From Antitrichia curtipendula (lineage: Eukaryota; Streptophyta; Bryopsida; Hypnales; Leucodontaceae): DNA of 64,000 bases. The notes beneath the pieces are model-generated. The model made no database searches and was not told the DNA's origin. It was given only the letters and a program-made list of their open reading frames with translations. A program made the translations under genes and the position numbers. The stretch spans positions 30,070,001-30,134,000 of the forward strand of contig OX579637.1 in assembly GCA_951230915.1 (NCBI GenBank). Reading direction: 5' to 3'. The number at the start of each line of letters is the position of its first letter. Within the stretch, counting starts at the first letter, position 1. Positions 38,191-48,940 of this stretch are shown in pieces.

Positions 38191-39683
38191 ATGCCGAGAC
38201 CAAAGAAGGCTGCGAAGGACAAACGAGTGAAGCCGGACAGTGAGGCAAGTATGGACGCTCCCTCTCTCGCTTGCAAAGCATTTCTCATTGAGTCCATTGT
38301 TAAATTTTATGAGTCGGAAACCACTGCATCGTTGTATACCAAATATGCAAGGTATGAAGACAAGTGCCCAGATAAATTCAAGGGAGATATGGCACAGTCG
38401 CACAGAAGTTCATGGATGCTTTAAACGTACCCTACTGGATTCATGAAATGGAGAGGAAGGGCTTTCAACAACTTTTGAGGAATAAGATCCATGATGCATT
38501 GTGGAATGCAAAGGTGATCTTCGAGAAGTACGGGAAGCAAAACCGCGTAGGTGATGGCGCTTTTGAATAGGTCATTTTGAGGGCAGACTTGTTTGTTCGC
38601 CAGTGCGCCCCTTTTGCAAAGAATCAAAATAGGCGAGGTTCAATGGGTTGGTGGAATAGTGATGAGGGACTTGTGGAGTTGCAACGTGGGCGACGACATC
38701 TCTTAGCGCTTCCGAAAACAGCAAGGGTAATTCCACAAGATGATCAAATCCTGAAGGGTGGATACGCAACAATTTGGAGGGTCTGAATTGAAGGATGTCG
38801 TGAGATACCCTCATTTTGGGAGTTCGCAGCGAAGGTATCTCATCAACAATGCTTACGACCTCAGCTTGCAAGGTTGGAACACCAAAACAAGTCAATGGCA
38901 GTGAGAATTCCACATGATGGAGTTATCCAGTTTTCTGCTGTTCATGCAACGCAGAACGAAGGGTACTTGTATTGGTGGAATGGCGGAATATTGAGGCAAA
39001 TGTTAAAATTGGATAAGGAATATCCCAATAACATTGGCATTCGGTTGGCTTATTCTCAACCGACCTCGGAAGAGGTGACCAAAGCTTTTTTTCTTGGTCG
39101 TTGGAGGAAGAAGCGCACAGAGCTTGCATGGGCATTGGTGCACCTCATGAATGCAGTGCACAGCGTTGGACATTTGCACAATGATCTTTCACTGGACAAC
39201 ATTATGTTTCACTTTCCCAATGATGAGTCACGTGTTTACATTGGAGTTTGCGATTGGGGCATGACTACTTTACGTAATGAACCAATGAAGTCCTTGTACA
39301 TGTTCACCTCTCAGAGTGAGCGGACTGAGACCTTGAAAAAGAGGTGGTGGGTGGACCCTTCTATTGCATACTTGCATAGAAGAGATGCGGATGTGTCAAT
39401 GATACCGGATTTATCACGTAAATTGGAGGAATATGCGGTTGGTCGAATAGCTCAAGCCATCAACAATGGTTGCATGTCGGCGGACTATGTGAGCTTACAT
39501 CGGAAAAATGAAGGACATACAAGATTTAGCCATGAGGATTTGGCAAAGATTTTTCACCTTTACTTGGAGCGCCTTTGTGATTCGGTGATTGATTCTCGCG
39601 GTAGCTTGTCCAAAATCATCCATCGATTTACCAATAATTACAACTGGCCTATTCCAGATGAACACTTCCGCCACTCATATTAG
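38191..39683 (+). pseudogene. KN-right: broken kinase-like gene
   Basis: The start is MPRPKKAAKDK at 38191. The first frame (about 70 codons, helical, no known motif) leaves at a frameshift near 38400. The path continues KFMDALNVPYWIHEMERKG, meets a TAG at 38568, has GGYATIW near 38760 and a TGA at 38784, then an open 269-codon segment from 38874. Kinase-like landmarks are FAAKV (lysine), YLYWWNGG, HNDLSLDNIM and VCDWGM. Length and order suit one kinase domain with an N-terminal extension. The HND in place of HRD and DWG in place of DFG make it atypical even before it broke. Substrate unknown. Confidence 0.7.
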
Positions 39684-39689
39684 TGTCTA

Positions 39690-40912
39690 TGGTGTTAGTG
39701 AACGACATAGAAGTGATAGAACTATAGAAGTATTAGGTAAATGTAGAGGCGAGTACATAAATTTGCATGATTGTTTGCAAACTATTTAGTATATATATGC
39801 ACCATCAATGTATGCCAATATATGTGCACCCTTATAATTCATATAAAGTTTTGAAATGTTTGTGTGTTTTGAAACTTCCAGTGTCCAATGTCTACAATCT
39901 ATTTATGCATTCATCATATGTTTTGCTTGAAATCCTTGGATGAGAAGTGCAATGCAACAATTATTGTTGATGGATGTTACCTTGGTATGGTTGGATTCAA
40001 AGTTGTATAATCAATGTTGAACACATATAACCCCTAAAAGACCAAAGTGTTTTTTTTGGCAACATAGCGATTGGTTCTTTAGATTTATATGTACATAGGA
40101 AGCTTTGAATCATTCCATTTAGATCTATGAGTCAAAAGTTATGAGGATTCTTAGTTTAAGGGTAGTTATAGAATTTCAACTCTAAAATAAACTTTGAAGT
40201 CTTTTATTTAATTGAATTTTCAATATTTTTGAAAAAAAATAAAAACATTGGATGTAGATTGTTTATTACAACATTACAACCGTTGGATTGGCATTTTTCA
40301 ATTCCATAAATAAATTCTTCACAATTTAGTGTTTTGAATCATTCTCTACCTCTTCCTACTTACTATTTTTTTCCTATATGTTGTTCAATTCCAAATGATC
40401 TGAAAATTTTCAAGCATGTAGCCAACTTGCCTTCAAGAATAAATCCAAAGAGTAACCACAATTTTGGACATTTTTTCATACAAATGTGACCTTGTGAAGG
40501 GCAGCTCCCCATTTTTTCGAAGGGACAAAAAAAGGATTTTTGTCAATTCAAACACTATTATCTTGCAATCCACATGGTGTCCGATTCTGAAATTTTTTCC
40601 ACATCTTCTTAAACAAGTTTACTACAAGATCCTATGGTTACATGTGTCCAAGAATGTTTTTTTTCTAAAATTTGACACTAGTATTAGAAATGGCAGTTTT
40701 GGAGCGTTTTTGGTGAAAACATAGTCAAAAACGATTAGGGGATAAAGATAATAGAATTTCATCGTATGCAAATATTTTTTATATTGAAAAGCAATAACGT
40801 TGATACTTAAACGATACCGCTATGATGATACCAAGTACCAACCTCCAAATACATTTTAATACAATATATTTACATCAAAGTATTTTAGTACGTAAATGCT
40901 ATTCGCTGAGAT
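39690..40912. repeat. AT-rich non-coding 3' module of KN-right
   Basis: No gene is visible. It carries the ordered motifs of the K/KN 3' module: CCCCTAAAAGACC near 40032, GAAGCTTTGAATCATTCC near 40100, CTACAAGATCCTATGG near 40622 and AGAAATGGCAGTTTTGG near 40686. The mirror is 22092-23315. Confidence 0.6.
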
Positions 40913-41015
40913 GCCGATATTTTTGTACTATGATTGCCACACTCCATAATCCAATGGCAAAAGATTCCAAGGCCCACTCGATTGTGAGACAACGACTAAA
41001 ATAGCTCTACCTACT

Positions 41016-42113
41016 TTACTCGAAATCTGAATGGATGTCATCTCTACGTTTTGGTGGTGTGGAACCGGATCCATAAGTGCCAAGATATGGTCCTCCGCCC
41101 CAAGTGCATCCATAGTCGCTTGGTGTAGCTCCTTGATTGGGATTTTTATAGTAAGGACCTCCAAAAGTTGGAGGAGGAACTACATCACGGTGCTGAGACC
41201 TTCCTTGCCTTGGTTCGACATGACGAGAGCCTGTGTGACGCTCATATGAACCACCCGTAGTAGATCCGGAATAGTATTGGGAGCCTTTTTGGCTAGATCC
41301 AAAATCATGTGTGGTTCTATGGCTTCTTTCTGGGTTGTAATAAGTACCTCGGGGGTCGTTAGCGTAGTGTAAGACCCTTTGACCATCTTGTGAACCAGAT
41401 GCAGTACGATCATGTTGGTAGGACCTGTCATGCCCGTGTTGTTGACCTCGATCCTCCATGCTTCTACGCATAGCTTCTTGCATTTGTTGATTGAACTGGA
41501 TGTCTTCCCGAGCTTCTTGACACTCATGTCCCACTGTAAATGTTACGGGTGCTGGATTGTCTTCTACATCATTGTCGTCCGACCATTCATCCTCAGCATC
41601 CGGCAATACAACCAGCGGAAATCCAAACTGCCCTCGATTGGACCACATTTGTATACAATCGCTCGGTTGAGTCCAACTCGTATAAATAACAGCGTCAGTG
41701 CGCTTCATATTGTCAACATTTTTCCCGTAAATTGTGGGCCAGTCTACATCTTTGTGGAGTACAATCTCTGCCCAAACCATGGCCATGTTGGAATAATTCA
41801 TAACATTTGGTTTGGAGTCAGGCAGCTCAGCGCACCGCGTTACTTCCTCGTATCGGTGCACAAAGTGTTGGCTCTCGCACGTGGAAATTTGTCCTTCCCA
41901 GCGTCAAACTTGCTTGTCTGCTCTTTCTTGTGACCACATTTTGGAGAGGTGCGTCATTTTGACATACTTTTTGCACATTATGCTATCCCAAACCTTCTTG
42001 GGCTCTTCTTCCCATCTAGGTTCAGCTACACACATTGGATTTGCCCAATCTCCCCAGTTCATGTCCTGGGATTTGCCTTTGTTACTGGACCTTGAACTAC
42101 TATTGCGAGGCAT
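41016..42113 (-). pseudogene. K2: K-family gene with Gly/His-rich tail, one stop
   Basis: The ATG at 42113 begins MPRNSSSRSSNKGK. The family block follows: W-rich acidic lead, then CKKYVKMTHLSKMW, then an in-frame TGA at 41906-41904, then MNYSNMAMVWAEIVLHKDVDW. The rest is low complexity, rich in Gly, Tyr, Ser, His and Arg (GGGPYLGTYGSG-like), ending at 41016. Apart from the one stop the frame is open for 366 codons, the best preserved K copy. The block CKKYVKxxHxxK...DW is shared with K1, K3 and K4. I do not recognise it. A TATA box and a GC-rich array lie just upstream. Confidence 0.65.
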
Positions 42114-42387
42114 GATAACCTTGATTAAAATGAAATGATTTGATGACAAAGTTCACATGAATCTTTAGGAAAACTGAACAAAATGTTTGACACTTGCCAA
42201 AGAAACGAGGTGAAGTTGTTAACAAGGGCTTCAAAACCAAGTAATCACCAAAATAATTTGGTGCAATTCAGTATCCAAGCACAATCGTTCACGCACCAAA
42301 ATGAAAGGGGCACGCAGAGCCACTGAGAGGCACTGGATCACCCACTCCGCAAGGGAAACGATTGTGAGGAATTAGCGGTCCGCCGCG

Positions 42388-42397
42388 CTATTTATAG
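42388..42397 (-). promoter_or_regulatory. TATA box of K2
   Basis: GCTATAAATAGC on minus, 275 bp upstream of the K2 ATG and right at the edge of the GC-rich array. It is a strong TATA consensus. Confidence 0.55.
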
Positions 42398-42399
42398 CG

Positions 42400-42900
42400 T
42401 CCAAAGGCGGACCAGGCAATGTGGACGCGTACGTGCAAATCGGACGGCCCAGAATCGGACGGGCAGATCGTGCGGATGGGATCGCGTGGACATCCCGTCC
42501 GCACGATCCTGTCCGCACAATTCGTCCGCACGATTGCGTCCGCGAGCCCGACGCCCTGTCCGCCCGAGGGCCCGTCCGCGGAACTGTCTGCAAGCCTCCC
42601 GACCGCGCGGTCGGATCGTCCGATCGGTTGGGCCGTACACGCGGTCAAATCGTCCGATCGGTCGAGCCGTCCGATCAGTCGGATCGTCCGCGCGGATGTT
42701 CTGACCGATCTGACGGCCCGACCGCACGAACGATCCGACCGATCGGACAGCCTGACCGCGTGGACGGCCTGACCGCATGAACGATCCGATCGATCGAACA
42801 GCCTGACCGCGTGGACGATTCGGCCGCGCGGACGGCCTGTCCAAGGATGTCAAAAGACGTCCGGGGGTCAGCACCCACGTCCGCCGGATGTCCGGACATC
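42400..42900. repeat. GC-rich CGATCGGACGG array upstream of K2
   Basis: Dense words such as CGGACGG, CGTCCGCGCGG, CGATCCGACCGATCGGAC and GACCGCGTGGACGG. Many are palindromic (CGATCG). The array fills the whole space between the K3 3' end and the K2 TATA box. Open frames on both strands are artefacts of the repeat. Confidence 0.8.
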
Positions 42901-42929
42901 CTGTCAACCTTGACGACAAGGGACCAAAC

Positions 42930-44359
42930 ACCAACTCGGGTCCGGATTTGGTGAATTCTTGAGCAACTTCCATAAGTTTGGAGGCAATGCTAGCTACAAA
43001 TTTAGCTGTAACCAACAATCTTTTCGATGTGGCCACAAAACTATGCCATTGATCACTGTATTCGGCAAAGGGATTACTCGGTCCGGCCTCGTTTGCGGTT
43101 TCAATCAAGCCCGCCTCGTTTGCGGGGTTACTACTACGGCCTCATTTGTCTCGATTACTTGGTTTGGTTGAAGAGTGATGTCTTGTTGATGTGCCCTAAA
43201 CAAATAAGAAGCTTCCAACAAGCTTTCCAATTCACTCACCATTGGCAAATGACAAAGATCCTCCAATTGTGCCGTATTTTGAGTTGACAAATGCGGATAG
43301 CTCTTATCCAATGGGTTGTCATCAATGGACACATTTTGCACCATGCCATCGAGTTGCTTTCCATTTTTTGGCAACATCTGCCCTTCAACTCTTGGGCTCG
43401 ATACGAGGCCCAATACGGTGCCCAATACGGGGCTCAATACGGGGCTCGGTGGGGTTGGCAAGTCTTGATTGCAAGGTACTTGTGTCATAAAATTTGTAGC
43501 ATCGCTCTCTATGATATTATCAATTGATGCAATGGCCCTTGCCATTTGTTTGAGATGAACCTCTTCCCGACGTTTTTGTGGTGCAGACGGGGCCACCGGT
43601 TCTTCAAAAATGGGCCGCATGCTTGGAGCACCACTTTGTTCACCCACGGATGTAAAATTGCGTGTGCATATCCAATCTGCCCGAGGAGTTAAAAACACCT
43701 CTCCGTCAACACCTTCCACCATGGCATTTGACATTGTAGTTGGAATCTTCGTAGAATCCAAATGTACTCCAATATTTCCCCCCTCCATGATCTCTTTTTT
43801 ATATTGCATTATACCATCTTTTTGTCGCTTCTGTGATTTTGGTGCCTCACTTGGACTTGCCTTTGGATCATACAAATCGGGAATATCTTTTTGCCCTTCT
43901 CTAAGCAAAAGTGGAGCCGTAGTTGTCGTGGATATGTGCTCCAGTCCACCTTCTGAGCCAATATGAGCTCAACATACACCATAGAGGCCATGCTGTAGTT
44001 CATGTATCCCTTACTCATTGATTTGTCCCCGAAGAGGGCCCGCCAAACCTCAGTGATCGATGGACAAAATGTCCATCCTTGCAATTTGATGGCTTGCAAC
44101 AGAAACCTCGTATATGCATAATGTGGACCTCACGAGGCCAAAACTTGTCGATGTGATACATTTTCACATACTTTTTGCACATTTTGGAGGTCCAATAATT
44201 TTCTTCTTCCTTCTCCCATTCGCTCTCTACCTTGATATTTGGATCATCTAAAATGTCCCAGTGAAGCTCGCTGGCAGCCCCCTTTGATTTTGTCTTCCCA
44301 AGATTGCCACCTCTTGAAGTCATCGCTACGATACCCTTGCTCGTACCTTCCGTTGTCAT
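42930..44359 (-). pseudogene. K3: K-family gene, frameshifted
   Basis: The ATG at 44359 begins MTTEGTSKG. The first frame has WDILDDPN, then CKKYVKMYHIDKFWP, the clearest form of the family block. A frame change near 44015-44099 leads to MNYSMASMVYVELILAQKVDW. Another near 43810-43908 leads to a 268-codon frame of Pro/Ser-rich linker and helical sequence. A third at 43105 gives ETANEAGPSNPFAEYSDQW and a helical end by about 42930. A small tandem (GCCCAATACGG x4, 43400-43450) encodes PVLSPVLGTVLGL. Three shifts make it a pseudogene. It is collinear with K2 and K4, each with its own GC-rich array. Confidence 0.65.
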
Positions 44360-44489
44360 GACTGATGACAAGTGATATCAAAATAATTGACCTCACTCTC
44401 CACCCGTATAGGAGCAACTAGCACAATGAAGCAACAGTTGCCACTTCCGACACGAGTTTCACCTCTAATGGAGAGAAGAAGTGAGGAAG

Positions 44490-44905
44490 AATGGAAGGGC
44501 CGTCCGCCTTTAAACCCGTTCGCAACCAAAACTAAAGTAGGTCCGGCGGCGGACGCCCTCTCAAACCTCCCGAAGCGGACTCGATCGTCTGATTGATCGG
44601 ACGAATCTACCGTCCGCTGGATCGAGCGGCCGGACCGTCCAATCAAACGGACGGTCTAACCGTCCGCTTGATTGGGCGACCGGATCGTCCGATCTGAGTG
44701 TCCACTTGATTGGACGGTCAGACCGTCCGAGTCGAACCGCCCGTCAACCGTCCGCCCTGTTGTGCCACTGGCCGACCGTTGTCTACACCGTCTGCCCGTC
44801 TGGTAGTCGCTGCCCGTTGGACGGTGGCCACTACGTCTGCTACGTCTGCAATAGTGTCCGCAGACACTGCGTCCGGACGTCCAAACGTCCGGTTTTTGGA
44901 TGTGA
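44490..44905. repeat. GC-rich CGGACGGT/ACCGTCCG array upstream of K3
   Basis: Repeated GATCGGACG, ACCGTCCGCTTGATTGG and CGTCCGG words. It starts 130 bp upstream of the K3 ATG. A TTTAAAGG word (minus, near 44510) could serve as a TATA element. Confidence 0.75.
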
Positions 44906-45095
44906 TTTGCCCCTGGACGTTCCAATTTATCAACTCTGACTCAAGGTAACTGATAGTCTAACATCCAAAACAAGGGTGGGCAAAATGTAAAATTCCCACT
45001 CTGCTCCTATGAGTACCACTAAGTGCTAAAAAAAAAGTCGCTTTCAATGGGACCTGGCCCCATTGCGTCCACCTCTGCCTCTATTTTTCCTATGG

Positions 45096-46461
45096 TATTG
45101 ATCTAGAACCTCCACCATTCCTTGTGAAAACGAAATTCAAATTCAAATGACTCAGCGATTCTTGTACCGCCATTGCATTCATGGAGTGTAGCTTCAGCAA
45201 TGAACGAAGCCTTGCCACTTCTTCAGCACTGGTACTTGGCTCATGTTCAACAGCGGCGATGCAATTTTTTTTTTTTTTTCTTTATTGCTACATCGAGGTC
45301 TCACCTTTCATTCTCATAAATCCAACGTCCACATTCCAAGAGATCGCGCTTTGATTGCCATACCACATACTCGTCCATGTAGTGTATCTTTCCACTTTCA
45401 CGTTGCCTGAAATAAAAATCGCGATGTTTTTTCAAATCCTTCAAGTACTTGTTGTTTTCTTTGATGCTTTTTGTAACTCCCTCCAACTGCTTCTTCAAAT
45501 CATCTACGACAACGGGACCCACTTGTACTTAGAGTTCATTCTCATTTAATTGATAGAGTTTGTTCATCTTCTCATGCAAAGGAAAACTTATACTTGCCAC
45601 CTTGACATTCAACAACTCCATGTTGTCTTCCGAATCGCTTCTATCAACGCTGCGGTTCCGCTCTAGAACAACATACTCCACTTTCATAGGCCCTGCATCT
45701 TCCATGCCTTGCACATCAATGTGGGATATTGTGATGGGCTCGTCAACCTTCATTTTTCCTTTCCTATCCATTTCCAAGCCCAAAGCCTTGTTCATGACTT
45801 CTATGAGAAGGTTGTCATTGTCATTGTGGAAAGAATATCCATCGCATTCATGGATGTGTTCATCTGAGCTAGAAGTTGTTGACCACACTACATTTTCATC
45901 AAAAATGAAAAACTTCCTAGGCTTTGCTGATGTCACCGATTCCTTCACATCCGGCGCTACATCTGCCCAAGGAATACTTGATTCTCCTGGATGGGTCCCA
46001 ATCGGAATCTCCTTAATGCTTGACCAATCCACCTCCTTCCTCAATACAACTTCAGCATACACCATTCTTGCAAGAAAGAAAGAAAAATTGTCGTTTTGAT
46101 ACGTTTGTAGGCCTTTATAGAGTTCCTTCCACACCTTGCAGCATTTTTCCTAGAAGGCTTTGTTCTTGCAATATGCAAGATTTACCTTGTTCGACTTCAC
46201 GTGGAACTTGTGACGATACAACGGAAATAACTTGTCGATGTGGCACCAGTCCACATATTTCTGAACCGTCTTATAAGTCCAAGGGACGGGTTCATCTCTC
46301 CTACCCTTGAAAGCCTTAATCTTTGGATAGATCAAGATTGCCTTCCGCTTCTTGTGGCTTTTTCCTTTATTTTTTCAATCCTTGCCTCAAAGCGCCTTGG
46401 ACTCTTTCCCAGCTTCTAATCTCGATACAATAGGCGGCGAAGGTTGGGCCTCCTCTTCCAT
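45096..46461 (-). pseudogene. K4: K-family gene cut off from its promoter
   Basis: The ATG at 46461 begins MEEEAQPSPPIVSRLEAGK. The frame meets two TGA codons (near 46395 and 46383), then reads FKGRRDEPVPWTYKTVQKY, VDWCHIDKLFP, a TAG near 46152 and FFLARMVYAEVVLRKEVDW. An acidic region follows, then a TAA at 45531-45529, then a charged helix (KSIKENNKYLKDLKKHRDF). A GTGAGACC donor at about 45306 and a following frame (STSAEEVARLRSLLKLHSM) ending near 45096 suggest a last exon. The FKG and DEPxPW motifs match K1. A 3.4-kb insertion at 46616 separates the gene from its TATA box and array. Confidence 0.65.
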
Positions 46462-46610
46462 CGCAATACACAGGAATATTCCTTCCCCTGATGCCAAAAT
46501 GATCAAAATATGCCCTTCAAAACTATAACACCTAGCTCACGAGCAAGCACTCAGCCACTTCAAGGTAATTGAGAGACAGTGCGCAAAGCCAAGAGTGGAA
46601 AACGCGAGTG

Positions 46611-46615
46611 ATGGG
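46611..46615 (+). repeat. Target-site duplication ATGGG, left
   Basis: ATGGG immediately precedes the TGTAACG start of the insertion and is repeated at 50041-50045 immediately after its GCGACA end. Confidence 0.75.
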
Positions 46616-46889
46616 TGTAACGTTACGGAACGTCCGGAAACTAAACTTAAAACATAAAATAGAGATATATAGGAGAAGAACTTTGAAATTTTTGCATAAG
46701 TGTAGAAGTTTAGACGCTAGAAACCTACATTAGAAAAGATCTCTTTCGTAGGAAAGTTAAAACTCTAATTAGGTTAAAACAGTGTTCCGGAACCAGTAGC
46801 CGGATAGTCGGAAGTTCCGGATCGTAGGGGTTCCGGCTAGGGAACTTACGGGAACTCCACCGGTTCGGGAACTTAGGGTTTCGCACCGC

Positions 46890-46897
46890 TATATAAA
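46890..46897 (+). promoter_or_regulatory. TATA box inside the LTR-like insertion
   Basis: CTATATAAACC lies 275 bp from the left end of the insertion and about 140 bp before the ORF start at 47033. In an LTR this would mark the end of U3. Confidence 0.6.
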
Positions 46898-47032
46898 CCC
46901 CGCCGCCATTCTCATTCGGTCTCTTTTCTCTGCGGCATTTTCGCGAGTACGTTTAGTGAGAGAAAGAGTGGTGAGATAGGATCGAGGTAGGAAGCGGAAG
47001 TAAGGTCGGTGCAACTCCGGAAGACCGACAGG

Positions 47033-48940
47033 ATGACGGAAACCCGAGCCCGTAGATTGGCGGTGACCGCACGGACTGTCAGCCCAGTGATTCCGTTCGA
47101 TACGGATCGCCATAGAGAGTTGCAGGAGGATTTAGAAACCATGGGCTGTGTCGGATTCTTACACCGCCCATGGGACTTGAAGAGTGAAGGAATGATTGAG
47201 GAACTCCTTTACGGAGTTCCCAATCAGTATGAGTTGACGGTGAAGGGCCGCCCGAGAGCGTGGACACAAGAGCTCTGGGCCGGAACGTACTTTGCACTGA
47301 ACCGGGGGCATGGATGGGCCGGCCGGACGGAGAAGTTTGCGGCGGAAAGATTCCGGAACTCCGCCGACCCAAAAGAGGGGTTTGCAGCGACGGATTGCGT
47401 GTATGCCCGGGATCAGCAACTCTTAGAGTTCCTGATCCCCATCCTGTATCCGGAAAAGCCTAGCCGGGTGACCACCACGGTGGCCAACACCATTTTTGGG
47501 GCTTTAGGAAACAGGGTTAACCCGCCCCCAAGACCCGTAAATTGGGGCGGACTTATTCACACGATTGTGGATAAGTTAGCGAATGGGATTTCAGGACGGA
47601 AGACCAGTTACATTAGCCCGTACTTGTTCCACTTGTACCACCGGATGGAAACCCTGAGCGAGCCGGAGCAGCTTATGTACAAGAAAGGGGAAAATCTCCT
47701 CAAGTACGGGCTGAGACTGGAACCGCAGCCGGAGGAGCCGGAATCTGAGGAGGAGGACGTTCCGGAGGAAACACAGACCACTCCGGAGAAGGCCGGAACC
47801 AGTAGGCGGAAGTCCACCGACCGGACAGCGCGAGGGAAACAAGTGGCGGAAGGTTCCGTCCAGCCGGAAAGCCCACACGAGGAGGTGGATCCAGTCGAGA
47901 ACGCCATACATTGGCTGCGAATGACGAGGACGGTGAACGACCGGATGGCAACAGTACTCCAAGACGTTTGCCATTCGTTAGGAGTGAAGGACGAGAGAGA
48001 GATCTTGGCCGCCATCGCACGAAGACCGAATCCGGAAGACGTCAAGGTTCTGTACGATCAGATCCGGAGTCTTCAGGAGGAACGGGATCAGTTTCGGAGC
48101 CAGCACTAGTGGTCGGAACGGGAGATGCACATCGCAAACCGGAAGTCCACGGAAGCGATGGCTCTAGTACGGAAGCTGGGAGAACTGATCGACCTTCCGG
48201 CCAGCACCATCTCGAGGGCCCAACTCTGGAACTCACAGATGGTGGCCCAAGGCCACATTACCGGAACGAAGGTCGTACTCATCCTGACGGATTTCGAGGC
48301 CCGGATGGAGGGGGTGCTGAAGGAGATGCGACAGCTGATTGGAAGCCTCGACCCGAACCTGCTTGACCAAGCAATGTTCGTTGATCTTCCGGGAGGAGAG
48401 TTCCAAGAAACTCATGGAGCCGGAACTTCAACGGGAAAGAGGAATCCGGAAATCCCGACTCACGTGGTCAATTATCCGGAGGTTAAAACACCGAAGGAAG
48501 CAAGCACACAGACCACCGTCCAGGAGGGGACAGCCGGAAGACAGGCGGCGGTAAACCTGTTTCTGCCTCTCCAGCTGACGGAGACGGAAGCTGAGGCCAT
48601 AGCAGCAGCAAGTGTCCGGAATCCTGCCCGGACCGATCCGGACAGGTTTATGCATATGCAGAATACTCCACTACCAGCGAATCCGGGCAACACCGTCATT
48701 AATTTGACGGAGACAAAGACGACACGGCAGCGACACACGAGGATCGAGGAGCCGCTGGAGATGGATGAGACGGAAGAGGAATCTGCGGAGTCTCACTCCC
48801 AATCGGATGGGACGGATTCTGATTCGCCTCAGATCCGGACTCGGTCGGCAACGAAGAGGACTCCAGCAAAGGTAACTGCCCGGAAGTCCACTCCAGCGAA
48901 TCTTAGGGCCGGACCATCGACAAAGAAGCCCCGCAAATGA
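47033..48940 (+). CDS. Long ORF of the insertion, split by one amber codon
   Basis: The first ATG after the TATA box is at 47033 (MTETRARRLAVTARTV). The frame runs to a TAG at 48107-48109 and continues in the same frame to 48940 without another stop, about 635 codons in all. The first part is globular (RAWTQELWAGTYFALNRGH, then a Pro-containing stretch), then an acidic Glu/Pro linker, then a predicted coiled coil (IRSLQEERDQF) that appears to run through the amber codon. The C-terminal third is Thr/Glu-rich with a basic Lys/Arg end (RAGPSTKKPRK). I see no protease, reverse transcriptase, integrase or zinc knuckle. It may be a gag-like or element-specific nuclear protein. The TAG could be a lesion (CAG to TAG) or a regulated readthrough site. 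Confidence 0.55.

Larger units (their letters stand above)
32208..40912 (-). repeat. Right arm of 8.7-kb palindrome
   Basis: Reverse complement of 22092-30796 (see that entry). Clear differences include a Q/R codon change and a TGA/CGA change in the antisense frame near 28372/34632, the latter a C-to-T change at a CpG. Outside 40912 the sequence is unrelated to the left side because element 1 lies there. Confidence 0.9.

Noticed and set aside
42392..42900. Arg/Pro/Asp-rich open frames on both strands of the GC array
   Set aside because: They are generated by GTCCG/CGGAC words, which lack stop codons in several frames. No motif is present, and similar frames appear in every array.
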